Shown here: piece by piece, positions 1 to 5,215 of the stretch
How positions within the stretch are numbered: the stretch's first letter is position 1
How the letters are laid out: the number at the start of each line of letters is the position of its first letter
Source of the DNA: Betaproteobacteria bacterium
Lineage (GTDB): Bacteria; Pseudomonadota; Gammaproteobacteria; Burkholderiales; SG8-39
DNA length: 5,463 nt
Reading direction: 5' to 3'
Assembly: GCA_011391185.1 (NCBI GenBank)
Contig: JAABRB010000253.1
Location: 1 to 5,463, forward strand
Notes under the pieces: model-generated
Told to the model about the DNA's origin: nothing
Database searches by the model: none
The model's input: the letters and a program-made list of their open reading frames with translations, nothing else
Translations under genes and position numbers: made by a program

Positions 1-459
1 TGGCGTCGGAAGCAGGTAACGCGCGAGGTCGAAGACGTTCTTCAGGTCGTACTGCTGGCCGAGGCGCGAAACGACGTACTCGACCACCCGCTTGCGATCG
101 TCATCGCTCAGGCCCACGGCGCGGCAGATGCGGGTATGCAGGTGCGCATAGCGCGCGAGCGGCACTTTGCGCACGCCGTCCGTGAGATCGGCCTCGACCA
201 GCACGCGCGGAACCTCCCGCGCTTCGCGCGTCGGCAGCGCATCGCCGACGTAGAGCGCGGCGTGCGACCAGGTGGACCGGGTGAGGTACTTGATCACCAC
301 GCTGATGCGCGTGTTGCCTTCGACGAGCAGCACGTCGCCCGGCCGCAGCGCCGCCGCGAGCTGTTCCTGGGTGGCGGTGGCAATCTGGGTGCTGCGCGGA
401 ACCTCCCTGGTCAGGAATCGCGCCAGCCTGCGCCCGGCAGTTTCGGTCAACCAGCCCAT
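1..459 (-). CDS. YiiX/YebB-like permuted NlpC/P60 family protein, 3' end cut off by window edge
   Basis: This is an open leftward frame of 153 codons with no stop before the window edge. ATG at 457-459 is preceded by a perfect AGGAGG (468-473, minus strand) at 8 nt spacing, which fixes the start. After a basic N-terminal helix-like stretch, residues 40-72 carry the family hallmark: PGDVLLVEGNTRIS, then a WSHAALYVG motif whose His66 is the likely catalytic histidine. An acidic residue follows in LVEAD (Glu89), then GQQYDLKNVFD (residues 134-144). In the circularly permuted papain-like fold (YiiX/YebB type) the histidine comes first and the catalytic cysteine near the C-terminus; here the cysteine would lie beyond the edge, so catalysis cannot be confirmed. 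Family members are thought to be amidases or peptidases acting on cell-wall or lipid-linked substrates. No signal peptide is evident. It lies 46 bp downstream of the GDPD gene on the same strand and is probably cotranscribed with it. Confidence 0.8.
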   Translation of the reverse strand, partial: MGWLTETAGRRLARFLTREVPRSTQIATATQEQLAAALRPGDVLLVEGNTRISVVIKYLTRSTWSHAALYVGDALPTREAREVPRVLVEADLTDGVRKVPLARYAHLHTRICRAVGLSDDDRKRVVEYVVSRLGQQYDLKNVFDLARYLLPTP

Positions 460-467
460 CGATTCGT

Positions 468-473
468 CCTCCT
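468..473 (-). promoter_or_regulatory. Shine-Dalgarno AGGAGG for the YiiX-like gene
   Basis: The minus strand reads AGGAGG here, 8 nt before the ATG at 459. It is the strongest ribosome binding site in the window and supports both the start choice and the reality of a gene that is truncated by the window edge. Confidence 0.75.
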
Positions 474-505
474 GACCCGAGATACGCGCCGCGAGCGCAT
501 TGGGT

Positions 506-1489
506 TCAGGGCTCGACCGGCGTCGCGGTCGGCAGCGCAATGCCTTTCGCGCGCGCGGCTTCGCGCAGCCGGTCCGGGTAGTCCGAGATGATGCCGTCCA
601 CGCCGAGGTCGATCAAGCGGTCCATCGTCGCGCGATCGTTGACCGTCCAGGGGATCACCTGCAGACCGAGCCGATGCGCCTCCGCAAGCAATGCGGGTGT
701 CACGTCGCCGTGAAACGGCGACCAGACCGCGCCGCCAGCCGCCTTGACCATGCCCGGCACGGTACCGTGATCGCGAAATCGCATGCCGGACGTCCACGGC
801 GATTCATTCGCACCGGCCCGGATGGTGTCCTCGCCGGTCTGCTGCATGGTGAGATAGACGGTGGCGATCTCCGGCGCCTCGGCCTGCACGATTCCGAGCG
901 TGCGCCAGTCGAACGACTGGATCGTGGTCCGCGCGGCAACGCCGTGCTCGCGAACGACCGCGATCACGCTGCGCGCGAAGACTTCCGGACCGACGGTTTC
1001 CCCGGGCCGGGTCGGGTCGATCTTGGTCTCGATGTTGAAGCGCACGGTGCGGTTGCCCGCACGCTGCGCGAGCGCGAAGACTTCGGCGAGGCGCGGGATC
1101 CGCGCGCCGTCCGCGCCCTGCTGCGACGGGAAGCGCCGCGCGTAGTCGGTGTCCGGGCGGATCCGCCCCACATCGAAGTCGGCCAGCGCGGCGGCATCCA
1201 GCGTGCGGATGAGTGGCGAGCCGGACAGCCACTGGCCATCAGGACCGCGCGTGATGGTGGGATCGAGCGCGCGATTGTGACTGACCACCACGATGCCGTC
1301 GCGGGTCACGCCGCAGTCCAGCTCGAGCGTGGTGACCCCGATCGTGAGCGCGCGCGCGAACGCGACTAGCGTGTTCTCCGGCGCGAGCCCGCGCGCGCCG
1401 CGGTGGCCCTGCAGGTCAAACGCCGCTGCGCGCGTCATGGCGAAAATCAGGGCCAGCAGCATTCCGAGCCGCGTTCCGTGGCGCCGCAT
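506..1489 (-). CDS. Exported glycerophosphodiester phosphodiesterase family protein (GDPD)
   Basis: The 327-residue protein probably hydrolyses glycerophosphodiesters to glycerol-3-phosphate and an alcohol, at the envelope. The GDPD TIM-barrel signature is complete: His29-Arg30 in QGHRGARG, ENT (39-41), Glu56 and Asp58 in LELDCGVTRDG, His71 in VVSHN, Glu154 and Lys156 in NIETK, PWTVN (280-284), and the closing VDGIISDYP (297-305). Residues 1-23 look like a signal peptide: basic MRRHGTR, hydrophobic LGMLLALIFAM, then TRAAA before FDLQ. I chose ATG at 1489 because it begins this signal peptide; a GTG at 1522 would add 11 residues and leave only 17 bp to the divergent gene. The ribosome site is weak (AGGGA, 13 nt upstream). 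UgpQ is cytoplasmic and GlpQ periplasmic; this one resembles the periplasmic type in localisation, but substrate range is unknown. The YiiX-like gene follows in the same transcript. Confidence 0.9.
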   Translation of the reverse strand: MRRHGTRLGMLLALIFAMTRAAAFDLQGHRGARGLAPENTLVAFARALTIGVTTLELDCGVTRDGIVVVSHNRALDPTITRGPDGQWLSGSPLIRTLDAAALADFDVGRIRPDTDYARRFPSQQGADGARIPRLAEVFALAQRAGNRTVRFNIETKIDPTRPGETVGPEVFARSVIAVVREHGVAARTTIQSFDWRTLGIVQAEAPEIATVYLTMQQTGEDTIRAGANESPWTSGMRFRDHGTVPGMVKAAGGAVWSPFHGDVTPALLAEAHRLGLQVIPWTVNDRATMDRLIDLGVDGIISDYPDRLREAARAKGIALPTATPVEP

Positions 1490-1539
1490 ACGATAGAATC
1501 CGTCCCTGACCGGCACCCCCACCGGGGCAAATCGTCCGC
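1490..1539. promoter_or_regulatory. Short divergent intergenic region with candidate -10 for the rightward operon
   Basis: Fifty bases separate the divergent starts at 1489 and 1540, so promoters for both directions must lie here or reach into the 5' ends of the genes. On the plus strand TAGAAT (1494-1499) differs from the sigma-70 -10 consensus at one base and would give a leader of roughly 34 nt. No good -35 is visible 17 bp upstream. No convincing minus-strand promoter was found. This is a visual call only. Confidence 0.35.
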
Positions 1540-2157
1540 ATGGTAAAAGTCTACTCGATCGACGGTGTCGTGCCGGTGGTCCATCCTACCGCGTACGTGC
1601 ATCCGTCCGCAGTCCTGATCGGCGACGTGATCGTCGGTCCCGGCGTCTACATCGGCCCGTGCGCGTCTCTGCGCGGCGACTTCGGGCGGCTGGTGATCGA
1701 GCGCGGCGCGAATGTCCAGGACTGCTGCATCCTCCACGGGTTTCCCACCAAGGACACGGTCATCGGCGAGGACGGGCACATCGGCCACGGCGCCGTCATC
1801 CACGGGGGAACGGTCGAACGAAATGCGATGGTCGGCATCCATGCGGTCGTGAACGACAACGCGGTGATCGGGGAGTCCGCGATCGTGGCCGCGCTCGCGT
1901 TCGTAAGAGCCGAGATGGTCGTGCCGCCGCGCACGCTGGCCGCCGGGATACCGGCAACGATCCGCCGGGCACTGACGGCTGAGGAACTCGCATGGAAGAA
2001 GGACGCGACCGCCCTGTACCAGCACCTGACGGTGCGGTGCCTCGCAACCATGATCGAGACCGATGCCCTGGCCGAGATGCCGCCGGACCGCAAGCGGCTT
2101 GTGCTGCCGGACGTCGTTCCGCTCTCCGAGTACAAGCGCGGATCCGAGAGAACATGA
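1540..2157 (+). CDS. paaY: PaaY-like hexapeptide-repeat (gamma-carbonic anhydrase fold) thioesterase
   Basis: The 205-residue left-handed beta-helix protein closely follows the E. coli PaaY/CaiE pattern over its whole length: IDGVVPVVHPTAYVHPSAVL at the start, SLRGDFGR (43-50), NVQD (58-61), LHGFP (65-69), GEDGHIGHGAVIHGG (76-90), EELAWKK and RKRLVL near the C-terminus. The three metal-ligand histidines of the gamma-CA fold are His66, His83 and His88, with the expected 5-residue gap between the last two; Arg45, Asp47, Gln60 and Asp61 match the structural polar residues of Cam. PaaY is known as a thioesterase of phenylacetate catabolism thought to hydrolyse stalled CoA intermediates, while CaiE belongs to carnitine metabolism. 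HGFP, GEDGHIGH and the C-terminal pattern favour PaaY, and a downstream enoyl-CoA hydratase suits a CoA pathway. The ATG has no strong Shine-Dalgarno. Its TGA overlaps the ATG of a 16-codon frame. Carbonic anhydrase activity cannot be excluded. Confidence 0.85.
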   Translation: MVKVYSIDGVVPVVHPTAYVHPSAVLIGDVIVGPGVYIGPCASLRGDFGRLVIERGANVQDCCILHGFPTKDTVIGEDGHIGHGAVIHGGTVERNAMVGIHAVVNDNAVIGESAIVAALAFVRAEMVVPPRTLAAGIPATIRRALTAEELAWKKDATALYQHLTVRCLATMIETDALAEMPPDRKRLVLPDVVPLSEYKRGSERT

Positions 2158-2204
2158 AGCACGTGATGCGCGGGATCGCCACACGGCGACCGGGACCGGA
2201 ATGA
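2154..2204 (+). CDS. Possible 16-residue mini-ORF linking paaY-like gene and aldolase gene
   Basis: An ATG at 2154 overlaps the paaY-like stop (ATGA, 2154-2157). The frame runs 16 codons (MKHVMRGIATRRPGPE) and ends at TGA 2202-2204, which in turn overlaps the aldolase ATG at 2201 (ATGA, 2201-2204). It therefore fills the gap between the two genes exactly, with two four-base start/stop overlaps. Such overlaps are typical of reinitiation-coupled genes, so it could act as a translational relay rather than make a functional peptide. The ribosome site is poor (GAGAG only 3 nt from the start), and the peptide is basic with no recognisable motif. Chance is a serious alternative. Confidence 0.3.
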   Translation: MKHVMRGIATRRPGPE

Positions 2205-2944
2205 GCGAAACATTTGCGACCCGCCTGCGCCGCGGCGACCGGCTGATCGGCTCGTTCGTCACGCTGCCGGCGCTCGAGGTGGCCGAGGTGATGTCGGCTG
2301 CGGGGCTCGACTGGCTGCTCATCGACTGCGAGCATGCGCCGCTCGACGCACTCTGGGCACAGCGCCTCCTGCAGGCGGCGCGCGTGCCGGGTGTGCTGCG
2401 CGTCGCGGACGGACACGAGTCCACGCTCAAACGGGCGCTCGACACCGGCGCGGCGGGCGTGGTCGTACCCATGGTCAACACGGCCCAGCAGGCACGCGCG
2501 ATCGTATCGTTCTGCAAGTACCCGCCGCTCGGCAGCCGTGGTGTGGGCATCGTTCGCGCCCAGGGCTACGGGCTCAGCTTCCAGGATTACGTCACGCACG
2601 CCAACGAGTCCACTGCGGTGATCGTGCAGATCGAGCACATTACGGCGGTCGAGAACATCGCAGACATCCTCGCCGTACCCGGCGTGGACGCAGCCTTCGT
2701 CGGCCCCTACGATCTGTCGGGCAGCATGGGCCGGCTCGGCCAGGTCGATCACATCGACGTGCTGGCCGCGATCGAGGGTATCCGTCTCGCGTGCGAGCGC
2801 GCCGGCATGCCGCTCGGCATCTACGCGAGCTCCGCCGCTGCGGCGAAGCCCTACCTGGAAAAAGGATTTACGCTGATTGCGGCCGGCATCGACGCGCTGC
2901 TGCTCGGTCAGGCGGTGCGCCAGATCGTGCAGGCGCTCAAGTAA
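2201..2944 (+). CDS. HpcH/HpaI family aldolase (class II, pyruvate-type)
   Basis: The 247-residue protein matches the HpcH/HpaI TIM-barrel family along its full length. Visible motifs in order are LLIDCEHAPLD (39-49, with the general-base His45 as in HpaI), Arg67 in LRVAD at the pyruvate-binding arginine position, VVPMVNTAQQA (88-98), KYPPLGSRGVG (106-116), VQIE (metal ligand Glu145) and FVGPYDLSGSMG (metal ligand Asp171). The 26-residue gap between the two ligands equals that of E. coli HpaI (Glu149 and Asp175). Family members cleave 4-hydroxy-2-oxo acids to pyruvate and an aldehyde; 4-hydroxy-2-oxoheptanedioate, 2-keto-3-deoxyglucarate or rhamnonate-type substrates are all possible, so I give no symbol. 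The frame is open back to 2063, but the motifs begin after ATG 2201, which has GGGA 5 nt upstream and overlaps the mini-ORF stop. It is probably cotranscribed with the paaY-like gene. Confidence 0.88.
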   Translation: MSETFATRLRRGDRLIGSFVTLPALEVAEVMSAAGLDWLLIDCEHAPLDALWAQRLLQAARVPGVLRVADGHESTLKRALDTGAAGVVVPMVNTAQQARAIVSFCKYPPLGSRGVGIVRAQGYGLSFQDYVTHANESTAVIVQIEHITAVENIADILAVPGVDAAFVGPYDLSGSMGRLGQVDHIDVLAAIEGIRLACERAGMPLGIYASSAAAAKPYLEKGFTLIAAGIDALLLGQAVRQIVQALK

Positions 2945-2967
2945 CGTGCGACGCGCGGCGTGTGCGT

Positions 2968-2988
2968 CCGGGTGTCAGACTGACCCGG
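2968..2988. repeat. Inverted repeat between aldolase and hydratase genes
   Basis: CCGGGT (2968-2973) and ACCCGG (2983-2988) form a perfect 6 bp stem. Its 9-base loop begins a second, nested palindrome, GTCAG-A-CTGAC (2974-2984). It sits in the 81 bp gap before the hydratase, 23 bp after the aldolase stop. It could be an operator or a weak mRNA hairpin; no T-run follows, so it is unlikely to be a standard terminator. Confidence 0.4.
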
Positions 2989-3009
2989 CCGCCTCACGTC
3001 CACTATCCA
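2980..3009 (+). promoter_or_regulatory. Weak candidate internal promoter before the hydratase
   Basis: CTGACC (2980-2985) and TATCCA (3004-3009) are spaced 18 bp apart and distantly resemble sigma-70 -35 and -10 boxes. The -35 overlaps the inverted repeat at 2968-2988, which would allow a repressor to block it. The matches are poor, and the hydratase may simply be read from the upstream operon promoter. Confidence 0.15.
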
Positions 3010-3016
3010 TACTTCC

Positions 3017-3022
3017 GGAGGG
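3017..3022 (+). promoter_or_regulatory. Shine-Dalgarno GGAGGG for the enoyl-CoA hydratase
   Basis: GGAGGG lies 3-4 nt upstream of the ATG at 3026. The spacing is a little short, but the match is strong and confirms this start, which coincides with the family's usual N-terminus. Confidence 0.6.
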
Positions 3023-3025
3023 TCC

Positions 3026-3802
3026 ATGACGTACCAGAACATACTCGTCGAAACGCGCGGCCGCGTCGGCCTCGTGACGCTGAACCGGCCGAAGGCGCTC
3101 AATGCGCTCAACGACGCGCTCATGAACGAACTGGGGAGCGCGTTTGCCGCCTTCGAAGCGGACGAGAACATCGGCTCGATCGTGATCACCGGGAACGAGA
3201 AGGCCTTTGCCGCCGGCGCCGATATCGCCGCGATGAAGGACTGGGGCTACATGGATGTCTTCAAGAGCGAGTACATCACGCGCAACTGGGAGACGATCCG
3301 GAAAGTGCGCAAGCCGGTGATCGCGGCAATCGGTGGCTACGCACTCGGCGGCGGCTGCGAGCTCGCGATGGCGTGCGACATTTTGATCGCCGCGGACACG
3401 GCGAAGTTCGGGCAACCCGAGATCAAGCTTGGAGCGGTCCCCGGCGCAGGCGGCACCCAGCGACTGCCGCGCGCCGTGGGCAAGGCGAAGGCCATGGACC
3501 TCATCCTGACCGCGCGCATGATGGACGCGCAAGAAGCCGAGCGGGCCGGCCTGGTCTCGCGCGTCGTGCCTGCCGACAGGCTCATGGACGAAGCGATGGC
3601 GTGCGCGGCGACGATCGCGGAGATGTCGCTGCCGGCGGTCATGGCCGCGAAGGAGTGCGTCAACCAGGCATACGAGAGCGCGCTGACCCCGGGCATCCTG
3701 TTCGAGCGCCGCATGTTCCACGCACTCTTCGCCACCGACGACCAGAAAGAAGGCATGAATGCTTTTGTAGAGAAGCGCAAGCCTCACTGGACGCACCGGT
3801 AG
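3026..3802 (+). CDS. Enoyl-CoA hydratase (crotonase family, ECHS1/PaaF-like)
   Basis: The 258-residue protein is a canonical crotonase that adds water across trans-2-enoyl-CoA to give 3-hydroxyacyl-CoA. It shows the CoA-binding/oxyanion segment [13 protein letters not shown] (58-70), the second oxyanion segment GYALGGGCE (104-112), and both catalytic glutamates: Glu112 in GGGCE and Glu132 in FGQPEIKLG. Their 20-residue separation is the same as Glu144/Glu164 of rat mitochondrial hydratase. The motif [15 protein letters not shown] (139-153) and the C-terminus [19 protein letters not shown] are strikingly like mitochondrial ECHS1. Length is typical. Both acid/base residues are present, so it should be a true hydratase rather than an isomerase or lyase relative. 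It lies 81 bp after the aldolase on the same strand and probably ends the catabolic operon, since strong hairpins follow. PaaF-type or general beta-oxidation roles cannot be separated here. Confidence 0.92.
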   Translation: MTYQNILVETRGRVGLVTLNRPKALNALNDALMNELGSAFAAFEADENIGSIVITGNEKAFAAGADIAAMKDWGYMDVFKSEYITRNWETIRKVRKPVIAAIGGYALGGGCELAMACDILIAADTAKFGQPEIKLGAVPGAGGTQRLPRAVGKAKAMDLILTARMMDAQEAERAGLVSRVVPADRLMDEAMACAATIAEMSLPAVMAAKECVNQAYESALTPGILFERRMFHALFATDDQKEGMNAFVEKRKPHWTHR

Positions 3803-3823
3803 AAGAAACCGTCCGGTTTCTTC
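3802..3823 (+). terminator. Hairpin at the hydratase stop codon, possible terminator
   Basis: GAAGAAACCG (3802-3811) and CGGTTTCTTC (3814-3823) are perfect inverted arms; with a realistic 4-base loop (GTCC) this gives a 9 bp stem. It begins on the last base of the hydratase TAG. No T-tract follows (GCGGGCAAG), so intrinsic termination would be weak. A role as a 3' mRNA-stabilising hairpin is equally possible. Confidence 0.5.
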
Positions 3824-3846
3824 GCGGGCAAGACCGGAAGGTTACG

Positions 3847-3878
3847 AACGGGAGGAAACCGGCTGGTTTCCTCCCGTT
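3847..3878 (+). terminator. Strong 14 bp hairpin downstream of the catabolic operon
   Basis: AACGGGAGGAAACC (3847-3860) pairs perfectly with GGTTTCCTCCCGTT (3865-3878) around a GGCT loop. This is the most stable inverted repeat I found in the window. It lies 44 bp after the hydratase stop and 64 bp before the transporter start, where a transcript end is expected. The downstream ACCCTCCTTCCC is pyrimidine-rich but not a T-run. The core GAAACC/GGTTTC is shared with the hairpin at 3802-3823. I saw nothing else convincing in the 3803-3942 gap. Confidence 0.6.
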
Positions 3879-3942
3879 ACCCTCCTTCCCGCTGTACTGA
3901 GCTCCGAGTTCAACCGTTGAAGCCCTCGTCCCGCAATCGAAA

Positions 3943-5148
3943 ATGAAGAAGATTCACGAGCGAGCGTGGCGGGTGATTGCGTGGCTGTGCGTGGCGCACG
4001 TGGTGAGTCTGGCGGGATTCTCCACTTATCCCGCTTTGCTGCCGGGACTGCGCGACGAGTGGGGCATGAGTGGAACGGAGGCGGGGCTGCTCTCCGGACT
4101 CTTCTTTGCCGGCTACATGGTCGCGGTGCCGGTTCTCACCAGCCTCACGGACCGGATTGACGCGCGACGTATCTACCTTGCATCCAGCATCGTGGCCGGA
4201 GCCGGCAGCGCGGGATTCGGGCTGCTCGCGCAGGGGCCCGCGAGCGGGGCTTTCTTTCAGTTGCTCGTGGGCGCGGGCGTCGCGGGAACCTACATGCCCG
4301 GTCTGCGGGCGCTCACCGACAATACCGAGGGTACCGTGCAGGGCCGTGCCATCGCGTTCTACACCGCGATCTTCGGCGTCGGGATGGCCGGCTCGGTTTT
4401 TCTCGCCGGCGTGGTTGCCGAACTGGCAGGGTGGCGGACCGCATTCCTCGTTGCGGCCATTGGTCCGCCCATTGCAGGCGCCATGGTGTTTGCCGGACTG
4501 CCGCCGCGGACGCCGATTGCGCCTGCGCAGCGACCCCGACTGCTCGATTTCCGGCCGGTGCTGCGCCAGCGTGCGGCAATGGCTTTCATCCTCGGTTACG
4601 CCGTGCACTGCTGGGAGCTGTTCGGGACGCGCTCATGGATGGTGGCGTTTCTCGCGCGCGCGCAAGGCGAGCAGGGCGAGACCTGGCCGCTGGGTCCGAT
4701 CGCCATCGCGGCGATCGCGAACCTGCTTGCGCCGCTTGCCAGCATATTCGGCAATGAGATCGCGATGCGCTCGGGCCGGGCGCGCGTGATCCGGGCGTGC
4801 ATGACCGTATCGGGGCTGATCAGCTGCGGGTTCGGATTCCTGATCGGCGCGCCGTGGTATGTGCTGCTCCCGATCGCCATCGTGCACATGGCGCTGGTGA
4901 TGAGCGATTCTTCGACACTCACGGCCGGGCTGGTGCAGGTGGCCGACCCGGCTGCCCGGGGTAGCGCGCTGGCGCTTCACTCGGCACTGGGTTTCGGCGC
5001 CGGATTCGTGGCGCCGCTCGTGTTCGGAGCCGCGCTGGATGCCGCAGGCACGACGGCTCCCGGGATCGCGTGGGGCGTGGCCTATGCGACGCTCGGCAGC
5101 GGCGCGGTGCTTGCGCCGCTGGTGCTGCGTTGGGGGCCGCGTCGCTGA
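3943..5148 (+). CDS. Major facilitator superfamily transporter, 12 predicted helices
   Basis: The 401-residue protein is almost wholly hydrophobic, with two six-helix halves joined by a polar linker around residues 186-212 (PPRTPIAPAQRPRLLDFRP). The loop between helices 2 and 3 carries the MFS motif-A form SLTDRIDARRIYL (67-79, Asp70, Arg71, Arg75, Arg76). Helix 5 has a glycine-rich motif-C-like stretch GVGMAGSVFLAGVV (145-158). Short charged termini (MKKIHERAWR and RWGPRR) suggest both ends are cytoplasmic. Overall style is like small-solute or anion transporters (CynX/NimT-like), but no substrate can be assigned. The start is the first ATG of the frame and precedes helix 1 directly; no clear Shine-Dalgarno is seen. 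It follows the strong hairpins, so it is probably a separate transcription unit from the hydratase, although it may import a substrate of the same pathway. Confidence 0.85.
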   Translation: MKKIHERAWRVIAWLCVAHVVSLAGFSTYPALLPGLRDEWGMSGTEAGLLSGLFFAGYMVAVPVLTSLTDRIDARRIYLASSIVAGAGSAGFGLLAQGPASGAFFQLLVGAGVAGTYMPGLRALTDNTEGTVQGRAIAFYTAIFGVGMAGSVFLAGVVAELAGWRTAFLVAAIGPPIAGAMVFAGLPPRTPIAPAQRPRLLDFRPVLRQRAAMAFILGYAVHCWELFGTRSWMVAFLARAQGEQGETWPLGPIAIAAIANLLAPLASIFGNEIAMRSGRARVIRACMTVSGLISCGFGFLIGAPWYVLLPIAIVHMALVMSDSSTLTAGLVQVADPAARGSALALHSALGFGAGFVAPLVFGAALDAAGTTAPGIAWGVAYATLGSGAVLAPLVLRWGPRR

Positions 5149-5160
5149 GTGGTCGGCCCC
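5133..5160 (+). terminator. Weak GC-rich inverted repeat across the transporter stop codon
   Basis: GGGGCCG (5133-5139) and CGGCCCC (5154-5160) give a 7 bp stem with a 14-base loop that contains the transporter TGA. No T-tract follows. In such GC-rich DNA this may be chance, so it is offered only as a weak candidate transcript-end structure. Confidence 0.2.
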
Positions 5161-5215
5161 GCCGGATGCCACGGCAACGGTTGGAATCGCCCACCCCCTG
5201 AGGCAAACTGCCGGC

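Noticed and set aside
500..1369. 289-codon open frame antisense to the GDPD gene
   Set aside because: It lies opposite a gene with a complete GDPD signature. The translation is arginine-rich with no motif, as expected from antisense frames in GC-rich DNA.
1490..1522. GTG at 1522 as the start of the GDPD gene
   Set aside because: It would place 11 extra residues ahead of an otherwise well-formed signal peptide and leave 17 bp to the divergent start; ATG 1489 fits better.
1517..1527. Short CCCC-ACC-GGGG palindrome upstream of the paaY-like start
   Set aside because: A four-base stem with a three-base loop is expected by chance in DNA this GC-rich and shows no supporting context.
1447..2752. 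Long minus-strand open frames (up to 367 codons) opposite the paaY-like and aldolase genes
   Set aside because: They overlap two well-supported genes and show low-complexity Arg/Ala/Ser composition without a recognisable domain.
2975..3796. 273-codon minus-strand frame opposite the hydratase
   Set aside because: It mirrors codon positions of the real gene and has no motif; a GC-rich shadow frame.
2791..3900. 369-codon plus-strand frame overlapping the hydratase in another frame
   Set aside because: The composition is arginine-rich, there is no domain, and the overlapping hydratase frame has both catalytic glutamates and a good ribosome site.
5202..5212. Small GGCA-AAC-TGCC inverted repeat before the secreted hydrolase
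   Set aside because: A four-base stem is too short to call a terminator or operator without conservation data.
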